Part shown: one piece after another, positions 11,201 through 21,904 of the stretch | Layout: the number at the start of each line of letters is the position of its first letter | Position numbering within the stretch: position 1 is the stretch's first letter | Assembly: GCF_030253575.1 (NCBI RefSeq) | Contig: NC_080558.1 | Span: 41,731,611 to 41,795,610, forward strand | DNA from: Rhododendron vialii | Taxonomy: Eukaryota > Streptophyta > Magnoliopsida > Ericales > Ericaceae | DNA length: 64,000 bases | Direction of reading: 5' to 3' | Position numbers and translations under genes: made by a program | The notes under the pieces: generated by a model | What the model was told of the DNA's origin: nothing | Seen by the model: only the letters and a program-made list of their open reading frames with translations | The model's database searches: none

Positions 11201-13650
11201 TGGGATCAGAATTTGTCGTGGGAGTCCTCCGATCAGCCATCTTCTTTTTGCGGATGATACGATTGTGTTTTGTAAAGCAAACCGAAGGGAAGTGCAGACC
11301 ATTGATTCCATTTTGACAGATTATAAGAAAGCGTCGGGGTAGCTTATTAACTATCAAAAATCCTCGCTCTTTTTTAGCAAGAATACCAGACAAGAGACGA
11401 GGGTGGAGCTCAGTAATGTCATATCTATTCCAGTTCGGGCAGACCTTGGCAAGTATTTAGGTCTTCCGGCTGAAATTGGTAAGTCAAAGACTGAGCTTTT
11501 CGGCTATATCAAGGATAGAGTATTGCAAAAATTGGCGGGTTGGAAGGAGAGGTTGATTACGCTAGCTAGGAAGGAAGTATTATTGATGTCTGTTGCGCTT
11601 GTTCTTCCTACTTATGCTATGTCTTGTTTCAAGTTGCCGGAAGGATTGTGTCATCAGATTGAAGCAGCTATGGCTAGATTTTGGTGGGGTCAGACTGGAA
11701 ATGAACGAAAAATTCATTGGATGAAGTGGAGTCGATAGTGCAAAGAGAAATTCAAAGGTGGACTTGGGTTTCGAAGTCTTACTGCATACAATTTGGCTCT
11801 CCTTGCGAACCAAGGGTGGCGGATCATGAGGGCTCCCCATTGTCTCATGGCTAGGGTACTTAAAAGTAAATATTTTAAGAACTGCAGTTTTTTGGAAGCT
11901 GGTTTGGGGTCTAATCCATCATATGTCTGGAGGAGTATTTCGGAAGGGAGGAAAGTTTTAGCAGCGGGGATGCGTTGGGTGATTGGGAATGGTACATCGG
12001 TTCAGGTGGATGATGATCCTTGGATTCCTAAAGCAGGAGATTTCATGGCTAGGAGGGTGGTAGTTGATGATAGTATAGAGACAGTGGATCAACTCATTGA
12101 TCTGGTGTCAAGAACTTGGAAGGTGAGGGAAGTTCAGAGGCTGTTTGATAGTGAGCAGGCGCAATGCATCTTGAGCATTCCAGTATCATGCACAAATGCT
12201 CTCGACTCTTTGGTATGGCATTTCTCCTCTTCGGGAACTTATAATGTCCGCTCGGGTTACATGACGGCATTGGAGCTTAGTGACCAAGGCTCGACGGCAA
12301 GTGGAGATGGCGAAAATTCTACTTCTGCTGCCCTTTCAGAGAATCGATGGCGACATCTGTGGAAACTCAAAATTCCGAAGAAGATTTTGCACTTTATTTG
12401 GAAGTGTAGTGGAAACAATTCTGCACCTTTTCTGCACATGCCCTTTAGCGCAACAGGTCTGGTCTTTGTTCCCTTTTAATATGGGCTTGGTTGGTGCTAG
12501 TTATAATTCATTTGTTGATTTGTGGGATGCTTTTGAGGCTCGTTGGCAGAATGTTTCGAATAAGGACTGGCGTTGTTCTCTTATAGCAGTTGGGATGTGG
12601 TATATTTGGAAAAATCGGAATGGTGCTGTGTTTGAACAAAAAAATTTGCTGCCTCAAGTTGTTAGTTCTAGGGCAGCAGGTTGCTTGGATGAATACTTAG
12701 CAGCAAACCGATCAGTGGGAGAAACTCGGGGTAATAGGGAGGAGGATTCTAGTGTTGCTTGGCATCGGCCGAGTACTGGTTTTGTTAAAATTAATGTGGA
12801 TGGAAGATGGGCAAAGTTTTCTGGGAAAGGTGCATATGGTGTGGTTATCAGAGATGTGAATGGAATGTTCATTGCTGCTGCATCTGGATGCCTGTCTTGG
12901 TGTAGAAGCCCGGAACTCGCAGAGGCCATGGCGGTTCGTCGTGGAGTCCAAGTGGGGCTTCAACTAGGACTAAATGCAGTCATGGTGGAAAGTGATTCTA
13001 AGGCAGTCATTGACATGATATATGGGCATACAGTAGTTAGCCAAAGCATGAATTCTATCATCCATGATGTTAAGATTTTGAGCAATGATTTTCAAAGTTG
13101 TATGTTTTTGTTTGCTCGCCGATCTTCTAATTCGGTTGCGCATACTTTGGCTAGTAAAGGTTTAGGTGGGTTGGATTGTAGTCTTTAGACTGAATCCCTT
13201 CCTGTTTGGCTTCTTGATTCTTTGTCTAGGGATGGAGATTCCTCATGACGTATTTGGTTTGCGGTTTATAATATCATCTGTTATCGTCTTGACCAAAAAA
13301 AAAAAACTAAAAGAGTATCCACAGAGAAACTAATTAGATTTCTTTCACTTAGGGTCACAAACATGTACCTTGACTGTGTAATCATAAATTGTCTTCTCCG
13401 TGGCCGCTCTAGCATGAACGGTGAAAGATCGTGGTTTCAACATAAACCCAGAAAGATTTGAGGATTTAAGAGACAACCCATGTTGGAAAAACGCTGATTT
13501 AGAGGACCCAATTGAGGATTTGGTAAGTGGAGAGAGGGAAGCCACGGGAGAAGAACAAACCCATGAAGGATTTGGGGTAGGTCTTGGTTTGGTTTGGGTG
13601 AAACCATATAGAGGTGCAGAGAAAACTGAAGAGGAAGCCATTGAAGCCAT
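5286..13650 (-). CDS. GPX: Plastid glutathione peroxidase (thioredoxin-dependent type)
   Basis: Coding exons: 13369-13650, 8903-8979, 8666-8727, 6488-6606, 6243-6410 and 5286-5315, all with GT-AG borders, giving 738 nt and 245 aa. Exon 1 encodes a Ser-rich N-terminus of about 80 aa ([17 protein letters not shown]), a typical chloroplast transit peptide. The peroxidase fold follows. Catalytic Cys120 replaces selenocysteine and its codon is split TG/T between exons 2 and 3. Gln151 lies in [10 protein letters not shown], and Trp209-Asn210 in KWNFEKF. Cys149 and Cys168 match the extra cysteines of plant GPX; the latter is the resolving residue that makes these enzymes use thioredoxin rather than glutathione. 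The product should reduce hydrogen and lipid peroxides in the plastid. The protein ends KDIQKFLAA in a 10-codon last exon. Intron 1 (8980-13368) is 4.4 kb because of a nested LINE. All six exons keep frame. Confidence 0.93.
6088..6185. repeat. Minisatellite, about 3 copies of 34 bp, in GPX intron 5
   Basis: The unit cacttaacanttcatgcca followed by aacagggccata recurs three times, with a decayed partial fourth copy to about 6205. It lies between coding exons 5 and 6 of GPX. Confidence 0.75.
7844..8058. mobile_element. Stowaway-like MITE in GPX intron 3
   Basis: The element begins ctccctccgtcccataatat and ends with the matching inverted copy. TA dinucleotides flank both ends (7842-7843 and 8059-8060). 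Inverted repeats continue inward over 30 bases (tttgtccggtc, gaccggacaaa). The ctccctccgt terminus with TA duplication is typical of Tc1/mariner-derived Stowaway MITEs. It is non-coding; an overlapping open frame is chance. Confidence 0.88.
9864..9884 (+). mobile_element. 21-bp stub of a retrotransposed LINE tail
   Basis: The insert atgttgatcc plus eleven A residues sits between two identical 13-bp copies of atctcaattacaa (9851-9863 and 9885-9897). The LINE a few dozen bases downstream ends with a similar ttgacc plus poly(A). The simplest reading is an extremely 5'-truncated target-primed insertion of a related LINE. The duplication is seen; the mechanism is inferred. Confidence 0.6.
9936..13304 (+). 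mobile_element. 5'-truncated, inactive L1-type LINE nested in GPX intron 1
   Basis: Translated in one frame from about 9940 to 12420, this is the reverse transcriptase part of a plant L1-type ORF2, with SGKAPGPDG near 10530, [33 protein letters not shown] and the FADD catalytic box at 11247-11258. A zf-RVT region follows, then, in another frame (to the stop at 13186-13188), an RNase H-like domain ([26 protein letters not shown]). The endonuclease domain and ORF1 are missing. In-frame TAG stops lie at 11340 and 11736, and the frame changes at about 12410 where part of zf-RVT is deleted. Poly(A) lies at 13294-13306. A short aactaaa repeat flanks the element (9928 and 13305). It is antisense to GPX. 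It is dead and cannot make a functional protein. Confidence 0.92.
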
Positions 13651-14023
13651 GTTGGTCTTGAATTAAGGATTGGATTAGGGCCTCAAACTGGAAAGAGTGA
13701 ACTGGTAGGCAGTGAAGTCCTTGCAGAATTGTGTGAAATGTGTTGATGGTGCAGAATGGGCTTTGCCTTTCAGGGAGACACCCACGTGGTCCTTTTTCAT
13801 CAGCTTGCTCTTCCACCCTTTTTTAACGGAAAATAAGCAGCTTATTCGTCGGACATTCTTTGAGTACTTGCAGAAAACCTAGAGGAATTTTTGTTTTTGT
13901 TTTCCTCTATATTTTCGCATTGAAGTCATGAGCCCAACCATGAACGCCATGGGTAAGTCAGATTGCGTTAGATCCATTTCCGGGTCTCACACTAACAATC
14001 AGAATCGTTTAATTTGTTTAATA
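13651..14023. other. GPX 5' flank and probable promoter
   Basis: This holds the GPX 5' leader and upstream region. No convincing TATA box was singled out and no gene is seen. Confidence 0.4.
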
Positions 14024-14246
14024 TATTTCTTTCGTCTTTAAATAACTGTTCAATCTGTAAACTTAGGCATTTAATAAATTGTATTTTTCGTTTAAAATTC
14101 TTAAATTTCTTCACAACTTAAAAGACCTTATTGATATCTATTGGAGTAATTTGTTATAAAAAAATAATTATTTTTATGAAAGAAATGCATCTTTTTAAAA
14201 GGCTTAGGTTTGCGGGCAGGACAATTATTTAGAGACGGAGGGAGTA
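14024..14246. mobile_element. Degenerate Stowaway-like MITE
   Basis: The right end reads agagacggagggagta. The left end, cgtctttaaataactgttc, pairs with it imperfectly, and cttaggc/gcttagg pairing continues inward. The left terminus has lost the exact ctccctccgt motif. Confidence 0.65.
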
Positions 14247-14589
14247 TTACTTTAAGGGCTTTGTAAAAAAATTAACTAATTAGGATATCAGAAAGGACTT
14301 GATCGATTTTCATTTCTAAATTACTTTACGAGAAAATTGAGTAAATTCCAAGAGCCATACATCACTGATGTACAAGACAACAGAAAAAAAAAGTTCACTG
14401 ATTTTATTTTTTCATCCCTGTGCTTCGAACGGACAAGATTCTATTATATCTTTATTTATTTTGTTTATATATGGAAGACCCTGGCTGAAAACAGCTATAG
14501 CCTATAAATAACAAATTAGTTGCATGAAAGAAAGAGGCTCAAAGAGCTTGTACATGTTCAAAAAAAAAGAAGGAAAAATGACAGCTCAA

Positions 14590-14685
14590 GACGTGTTTTG
14601 ATAATTAATACCCGTCAATGATATTTTTAGTATTAATAAATGTTCTCAGCGTATCCTTGACGGGTGTTAATTATCAAAACACGTC
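14590..14685. repeat. 96-bp inverted repeat, possible MITE
   Basis: Arms of about 30 bases, gacgtgttttgataattaat and its inverted copy attaattatcaaaacacgtc (one mismatch, g for t), flank a 35-base centre. A C17-A18 homopolymer pair follows at about 14704-14735. Confidence 0.7.
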
Positions 14686-14735
14686 ATTGGCCTTCATTTC
14701 CATCCCCCCCCCCCCCCCAAAAAAAAAAAAAAAAA

Positions 14736-15634
14736 GAGATTGTACAAGTCTTGGGCTGACCCAGAAGGGCCCTTCTTGTTTGATGGGCTTATTTAGGATG
14801 GCCGATTTTCAACTTTTGATAAATTTTGGGGGCCTACAGCAGCCCAAATCCCATTAGTTTTGCTCCAGCTTTGTTGCGATTCTTTTCTTCTTTCTTTTTT
14901 TTTTTTGTGGCAAAAAACAGTTAAATGATTGTAGAAAATTACACAATTAAAAATATTATTTCGGGCATACAGCATTTTCCCTCTCTTATCTCTCTAGCCT
15001 TTCTTTACTTCCCCTCTAACTTTCTTTCGTATGGTTTTTCCAACATGGGGTGGGGGTTGCCGCCTCTACCTCCTTCACCTCCCCCTCGCCGGCCATCCCC
15101 ACCTTCTATCCACCTGCATCTTCCATTCTCTCCCTCGGCTCCACTCCACATCTCCATTGAGGTTAGATATGATCGATGATGTCGTGCAGTAAGGGTGACT
15201 TGGCTTTTGCTCTTCCTAGCTCCAACGAATAACACTAATTTTGGCACAACGCTTCCGGCATCATTGACGATGGCTGGAGTTTTTTATCAACTCTTTTTTT
15301 TTTTTTTTAATCTATTTTTTCCCTCCCACGTGGAGGTTTTTTCTTTCCCTTTATGGAACTTTCTCATCCCTTTGTGGGTGGGTTGTTGATTTCATTTGGT
15401 TTGCACTGAATTTTCTTTAGGGACCCCTTACTACCATATTTTAGACTGGCCCTATATCTGAACTTATTTTCAGCCATGCTTTGCAATATGTTACAGTTGA
15501 GCTTTGCAATGTGTGTATGTGCTCGTATCTAGATGTCCAATAATTTTGGTTCATTTAATTCATGCATTATATAATGAAATCGCTTATACCCTTGTGGCTT
15601 CGAAATGAAATTTCTGAAATTTGCCATATTCCAA
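14736..15634. other. Intergenic, pyrimidine-rich, no gene seen
   Basis: Long CT-rich and poly(T) stretches occur, for example 15045-15150 and 15293-15310. Open frames on both strands are low-complexity products of these stretches. Confidence 0.5.
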
Positions 15635-15745
15635 AAAAAGGGTTAAATTTTCGTTGTTTCAGCGGCTCGAACTCACAACCTCACCCTGGGAACTCTAATC
15701 GAAGGTAGACGACTAGACTGAAGCCCAAAGTCATTAAATTCAATG
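15635..15745 (-). mobile_element. Possible tRNA-derived SINE fragment
   Basis: On the minus strand a block resembling a tRNA B box (gagttcgagcc) follows an A-box-like stretch (tagtcgtctacctt) by about 40 bases. The copy is short and no target duplication was found. Confidence 0.35.
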
Positions 15746-15940
15746 CTTTGCATAAATGAAAATTTGGTGTATGGTGCATTCACTCATAAATGTTGTGGTC
15801 CCGTACCAACATTTGCCCGCTATATAATTTGTGTGGCCTATATATCACTTTCCATTTCACCGACCTAACATTCTTTAGGAATGAAAAATTGAAAAATGAC
15901 AAATTTCTCATTAACCCCAATCATAGTGGTTACATAATAT

Positions 15941-16366
15941 TAGAAGTTTCAATACTATATTTCCTGTTTAGGCTAGGTTGATGTTTGTGTTTTCTTGTTA
16001 TGCGTACTTCTTTTATTAGAGAAAACTAAGAGAGCCAAAAACAGTCATGAGCGAGAGAAGCTATGACGGTAGAGATTGATTTGGGGTGAAATTCGAGTAC
16101 TCGACGGACAACAGCGAGCCTTAGGCTACCTGCCGGGAAGCGAGTATCCCATAAGACCTGGACCTTATGGCACTGATACCATGTTAAGAAAAGAGAATTG
16201 ACGAGAACTTTGTTTTCATTGATGTGTATTATTGTAACCCTAACATGCCTTTATTTAGTCTACACAACTTGGTAACAAGAAACCTAGACCAATAAAGGAA
16301 GTACACATAACAAGAAAACAAAATATCAACCTAGCCTAAACAGGAAACACAATATTGAAACCTAGA
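15941..16366 (-). mobile_element. Copia-type LTR fragment with an inverted partial copy
   Basis: On the minus strand, an LTR-like end cttaaca is followed directly by tggtatcagtgcc (plus 16169-16181), the initiator tRNA-Met primer binding site usual for Copia elements. The LTR part runs rightward from 16182. Its distal part at 16286-16366 reappears in opposite orientation at 15941-16018, sharing cctgtttaggctaggttga. No gag or pol is present, so this is a rearranged relic. Confidence 0.6.
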
Positions 16367-16544
16367 AAACATGGTAGCATAATATTTTAATTATGTTAAC
16401 AAATCATATGAGCCATCATAAGAAACCGAAATTCCTTGCTAACCTAGGTTTTGGGTGCATCTTGGGTTGGTTTCTTGCTAACCTAGGTTTTGGGTCTTGG
16501 GTGGGCAGATGATAGTTCTTAGCTTTGCTTAGAATTTGATGTCA

Positions 16545-17147
16545 TCATCCCTTGTTCTTTTGATCTTTGTAACAATTTCAAGAATTAATAATAAAAAATC
16601 CGTTCCAAAAAAAAAAAAAAAAACCCAAATTCTATAATTGACAAATTTGTCCCTTTTCAAAAAAAAAAATTAACAAATTGGTCTTCCCGCTAACTTTAGG
16701 GCCACATGATGTTTGGTTGTCCGACATGAGAAGAAGGAACAATGACAGACTAATCTGGGATAAGAAAGTGACAAACTTGTCCCTTTTCAAAGAAGAAGGG
16801 AGTACTATTAAGGAGAATAAGATAGACGTTGGGACAGATGGAACTGGCATCCCTTGTCCTTGTGATCTTGTAACAATTTCAAGAATTAACAAAAAAAATC
16901 CGTTAAAAAAAAAAAAACCAAATTCTATAATTGACAAATTTGTCCCTTTTCAAAAAAAAATTAACAAATTGGTCTTTCCGCTAACTTTAGGGCCACATGA
17001 TGTTTGGTTGTCCAACATGGGAAGAAAGGACAATGATGGACTAATATGGGATAAGAAAGTGAGAAATTTGTCGCTTTTCAAAGAAGAAGGGAGTACTATT
17101 AGGGAGAATGAGATAGACATTGGGACAGATGGAACTGGCGTTGTCTG
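16545..17147. repeat. Tandem duplication, two units of about 293 bp
   Basis: The block from catcccttgt through gatggaactggc occurs twice in direct orientation, with tctataattgacaaatttgt at 16631 and 16924. Differences are few, so the duplication is fairly recent. Open frames of 101-156 codons across it (such as 16678-17148) are shared by the two units but resemble no protein I know. A smaller direct repeat (cttgctaacctaggttttgg) precedes it at 16436-16490. Confidence 0.85.
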
Positions 17148-18007
17148 ATTGCTGGTATGTTGTCCTTTCGGCTCAGTTTGGGTGGCAAAAATCTCGAGAA
17201 AAAATGAGAATGTAACTTCCATGATTCCGACGTTTAGAAGAAACATGAATAGGAATGTGATGCCATACTCTCGGGATTTCCATGTTTGGAAGAGACAGGA
17301 ATAAGATTGTGATTCTTGACGATACATCCGACCAGAAATCACATTACCATATTGAGAGAGAATCTGATCCCTCCCTTACTCCATGGGAATCTTAGATTCC
17401 TTGCTCAATCAATATAAAAAAGAAATATTGATTTTGATAAATTTCCTAAATAATTGATTTCTGCATAAGATTACTGAATTAATCAAAACACTGGAATGAA
17501 ATTATTTCAAGTATTGCATGTATTCCTAGGAATTTCATTCCTAGTAATCATATTCTTATTCCCGCTCAATAAAATTTCTAGGAATTTGATTCTTAGTAAT
17601 CATATTCCTATTCCTACTGAAGATTCCGGTCATCCAAATTGAGCCTAATAAGTTTATCCTATCCCATGTCCTCCATAAAACTAGTTAAGTAATCCCATAA
17701 TCATGAGATATACCTATGGTCAATAGGAAATAAATAGGTCTTGAAAATAGCTAAATATTCTAATACTACCTCTTTCATTAATCCTGTAACAAAAACATGT
17801 CTTGCATTGCTTGCAGAGAGTATTTGATGAGTTTGTGTCCCATGCTCAGTTTGTGGTGCTCTATCTTATATGGGTGTTAGAAAAACAAAAAAAAAATCTT
17901 ATAGGGGTGTCAAAAAAAATCCCAAAAACCGGTAAATCAAACCAATCTGGACCGAACTGAACCGTGTCTGTTGGACTTGTTCTACAGTTTAATGGTTTGG
18001 TTCTGGT
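17148..18007. other. Intergenic, no gene seen
   Basis: AT-rich DNA. A phrase resembling aggaatttgattcctagtaatcatattc recurs imperfectly at 17529 and 17580. Confidence 0.5.
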
Positions 18008-18150
18008 CCTAAAAAATAAAAACCAGTTACATTTGGTTCGGTTGTTAGTTTTTTTTTTTTTACAAACCGTGGTCGTGGTCCTAAAAAATAAAAACTGTTA
18101 CATTTGGTTGGGTTATTAGTTTTTTTTTTTTTACAAACCGTGGTTCGAAC
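18008..18150. repeat. Tandem repeat, two units of about 66-70 bp
   Basis: The unit ctaaaaaataaaaac, then gttacatttggttnggtt, then poly(T) and acaaaccgtgg occurs twice. It lies in a stretch rich in aaccg/cggtt words. Confidence 0.7.
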
Positions 18151-18287
18151 CAAATCGGAACCGATTTATTAGTAATATATACATATACGGCCCATTTGTC
18201 GGACGGATAAGGTTTTGGGTGGATATATATGTTATAAGGGAGCATTATTTAAGGAAGAAGGATTACCTAATACTTGGTTTTGGGTAG

Positions 18288-18478
18288 TAGGTTGTTTTTT
18301 TTTGGTCATACAGTATACATCAGCAAGATTAGGGGAGTTAGTAAGTTAGCAAGTTAGTCTATAGGGGGTCCAGATACTGTCTATAGCCCTAAATCCCAAA
18401 TGCACCCCCGTGGGGCTCGAATCTATGCCTCCTCTGGGAAAGCAATGCCTCACACCAACTGCACTGCAGTGGGATTGA
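18288..18478 (-). mobile_element. tRNA-derived SINE copy
   Basis: On the minus strand it begins near cccactgcagtgcagttggtgt (A-box-like) and has gattcgagcccc (B box) about 40 bases on. It ends at the left in what is, on the minus strand, a short poly(A) tail (ttttttttt at 18295 on the plus strand). This fits a SINE. No clear target duplication was found. Confidence 0.5.
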
Positions 18479-19246
18479 GTAGTAATTGATATGAGTGGAT
18501 AATGTAATAAATTACTTAGTTGCCCTCATTTAATCATTTTATCGAGAATACAAAATGTTTGTATTTTCTCTCGTCTTTCTCTTATAAGAGTTGATATACC
18601 TACTTAGAAAAGACTTAAATAAAAATTCTATCCCAATCTTCTCCACATCCTAGTAAATTAGTAATAACACTAAGTGGCAGTGACAAAAAATAGAAAATGC
18701 TGCTTGAGTGTCATTGTCTGGTTAGTTGGGCATTATACATTCGTATTATGACATCAAATAAAGGGCACCAAACATGGCCCAACCCACCCATCTTCTTTGT
18801 CCAATTTGGAGTCCAGCTCTATCAACCGGTTCTGCCATCTTCTGTACGGCACCTTGGGAAAATGGCATGGAGGGTTGCACCAAATATACACCGAATTGTA
18901 TGGGATTCATCTCGGGATCTCATAAATGATCGAAGACGTTCAATTTATTTAGTCCATGTAAAAAATCAGTTCATGCGGATATCTGTAAGGGTTTCAGCAA
19001 TTCATTCAATTTTTTCCCGTGCACATTCAGTGACGAAAATCAGTCAAGTCCTTACCCATATTCGAATGAGAATATAATGTTTCAAGCGAATCAAACGGCT
19101 TAGATCATTATTAGTATGAAATCCCATAATAATTCCATGCAATCTGGTTTACGTTAAACCTATAGTTGGACTCCTCTACAAATACACCCTGTGTTGAGTT
19201 GGGAGTGAGTTGTCAATTCAGTATAATGAGAAATGTTAATAAATGC
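18479..19246. other. Intergenic, unassigned open frame
   Basis: An open frame of 126 codons at 18697-19077 (plus) resembles no protein I recognise and has no supporting context. Nothing else is seen. Confidence 0.4.
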
Positions 19247-19524
19247 TACTCCCTCCGTCCCTTTTTTTGTGTCCAGTATTCCATTTTGGGCTGTCCCTTA
19301 ATAAGTGTCCATTTTGTATGATGAAACAGGGGTAAAAGTTGGTGTATTGTTTATTTTGTCCCTAAAAGTAGATTTTATTTTGAAAAGTTAGTGAGTAAAA
19401 GTGTAATGATGATGGGTAAGTAGGGAAAGTGGAGGAAAAAGTTGATGTGAAAGGTGTAATGATGATATCTTTTTAATAAGTTGGAGTTACGAAGCAGGAC
19501 ACTTAAAAAGGGACGAAGGGAGTA
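19247..19524. mobile_element. Stowaway-like MITE
   Basis: The left end tactccctccgtcccttttt and the right end aaaaagggacgaagggagta form terminal inverted repeats, with terminal ta consistent with a TA target duplication. Internal sequence such as ttttgaaaagttagtgagta recurs inverted at 40590, so the family has another copy in this window. Confidence 0.85.
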
Positions 19525-21556
19525 CAAAGTTTTTGTACTTGTTGCTCGCTTAATAATTGAGTTCAAATATTCACTTTTTGGAGCTAAATACACTTTCTAG
19601 TGCCCGTAGCACGCATATGATATGGTGGAATTTATTGCAGATGACTATATATATACTATAAAGAGCAATACTTGGTGACAGATATGCTCAAATACAATGA
19701 TCTATCTAGTTAGTCATTTTGTGTACCAAACTATAGTAAATTAAGTAATGAAAACTACTTTGATTTATTTCAATTTCATTGTTACAAAGTTTTGGTACAT
19801 AGCAACCGTTAATTTGTAAAGCAAAACAACATGAATCAGGTCCTATAAAAAAAAATTCAATCATGTCCCATATATTTATTTAATTTTTAAGTTTTCAAGT
19901 TTTGGCAGATGGCAACCATTAAGAAAGCAAAACAAAAACTTAATCCAACAAAATTAGTTCAATCTACGATCAAAACCCTTGTTGCTTTTACTCATATTAT
20001 ATATTCAAAGGCTTTTAGTCAATTAAAAACTTACTAAAAAATACTTAAAATTCACAGGGTATGATTAACCCAGTTCGGTTTGGGTTTTGAGGGATGTTTT
20101 AAAGTGAAAAGAGTGGAGATAGATAGAGAAAAATTATTGGGGTACGTGCGCAGAGATTTTGAGTACCCTAAACGAACAAGCGAATAGATTTTATCCAATG
20201 CTTGCTTTTTACTTTTACCAAACGGCAAAATCAAAGGCAAAAATACAAAAAGAAACGAAAGCTAAACATGGTGCTGCGAGATGCCAAATTCTGCTTTTAT
20301 CAAGTTAATCCGCAGGCTGCAGCCAACCACTTCATTTAACGCTTGCTGTGTTCATTTGTAGCTAGGCAATGGAATTCTTTCATGGTCTCATTTTGATGTT
20401 TATTTATGCCCCAAAAAAATATATATGTATCTTGCCACTTGAAGATCGGGAGATCGAATCATATTTAATTAGTTAAAAGTGGTTGATGGTCAGAATTGCC
20501 ATGGCAAATTTGATCTCGTCGAGATTGATTACTGACGCGATGCTTGATCAACCTAATTTTTGCGTATATGTCTTATGTGCCGACGTTTACGAAATAGACA
20601 ATTGGGACCTACAAAATGAAACATGAGGATCTCCGCTGATAAGGAGACATTACACCCGAGAATCTTGATTTGTGATAAAGATCGATGGCAAAATTTCATT
20701 CATCGAGGAATTAAACTGATCACTTCCGATACTTGGACCTAATTGAATTACAGTAATTCTCAGCTATCATACATGAATGAAGAGCTAAATATACTCATGT
20801 AATTAGTTAGGACAAATTCTTAAATACCATCGTCACAAAAACACGAAATAATTGTTATAATATACTCATGCGATAATTGTTCGCGTCTTATGAGTTTAGT
20901 TTCCGTCAGGAAAATGTTAGGATCCATGAAAGTATCTATAAAAAAAAAATTGATCAATGGTCCAGAGTGTTCGTTCCTTTTTCATGGACACTTTAATGAA
21001 ACTCTTTCATGTACCTTATCAACCATCTTTTCGTCGACTACAAAACAGTAGAAGCAGTGCGAGCCAAGTGTGAGTCTCACGCGCACCTATAGGTGAGTCA
21101 ATCCTATCTAAATTTCTTTATATCCTTGTTCCGATATATTGTTGGCCATTGGATCAAATAGGAGTTCCTAAGGGCCGCCCAAACCTAGAGGTCCAACCTA
21201 GTAAGATTTGTACGAGTAATTATTCATTGGCCTTGGGGCACTCTACGGAGTTCTTCAACATTTTTATTCATCGCACATTTTCGCAGGATCCATATAGTAA
21301 ATACCAAATAAGTTTTCGACTTATACCGGTTGAAATCAGAGAGGGTGACCTCATTTTCCAACAATAAACACTAATGTCTATTACAGTGCAGTTTAACAAT
21401 TTAAATTCAAACAGTCATAGTCACGGAATGGAACTGATCTTATTTTTTATATATAAAACATAAATATTTATTCATGTTGCTACTGTCGATCCCTATTATA
21501 ATTATTTCAAAATATTTGAAAAAGAATGTATATATGTATATGTATATGTATGTATA
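19525..21556. other. Intergenic, no gene seen
   Basis: AT-rich sequence without conserved open frames. A direct repeat of aagttttggnanatngcaacc occurs at about 19785 and 19897. The elements at 19247 and 21557 bound it. Confidence 0.5.
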
Positions 21557-21904
21557 TCGGGGCGGTTCTGGAAACACCTAAAAAAACACTTTATAGTTTC
21601 CGATCAAATTTTGATAATCCGAGCCGTTCAATATGTTTAAAATGTGTTTTTATGAGTAATTGCGAGAAAATAGCTCAAAAAATCAAGAAGGGCTTGATCC
21701 GTGCAGTTTTTCATAAATAGTTTATTTCAGCATTTGTGAAAAACTGCTCAGATCAAGCCCTTCCCATTCATTTTTTTTTTGCCGATTTCTAGCTTGTACT
21801 CTTAAAATCACGTTTTAAACACATTAAACGGTTCGGATCATAAAATTTTGATCGGAAACTATGAGATTTAGGATTTTTTTTAGGTGTCCCCAGAATCGCC
21901 CCGT
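21557..21904. mobile_element. 348-bp foldback element
   Basis: The left end cggggcggttctggaaacacc pairs with the right end ggtgtccccagaatcgccccg. Pairing continues for about 170 bases per arm, including gatcaaattttgat, aagggcttgatc and the atccgagccgttcaa/ttaaacggttcggat block. No open frame is conserved. It is a non-autonomous long-inverted-repeat element that could form a large RNA hairpin if transcribed. Confidence 0.85.

Noticed and set aside
10044..13188. Possible functional reverse transcriptase gene
   Set aside because: Two in-frame stops, a frame change with deletion in the zf-RVT region, and no endonuclease domain show it is an inactive LINE.
16678..17148. 156-codon open frame, plus strand
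   Set aside because: Lies entirely in the 293-bp tandem repeat, includes poly(A)-encoded lysines, and resembles no known protein.
18697..19077. 126-codon open frame, plus strand
   Set aside because: No family resemblance and no context; length is within chance for 64 kb of six frames.
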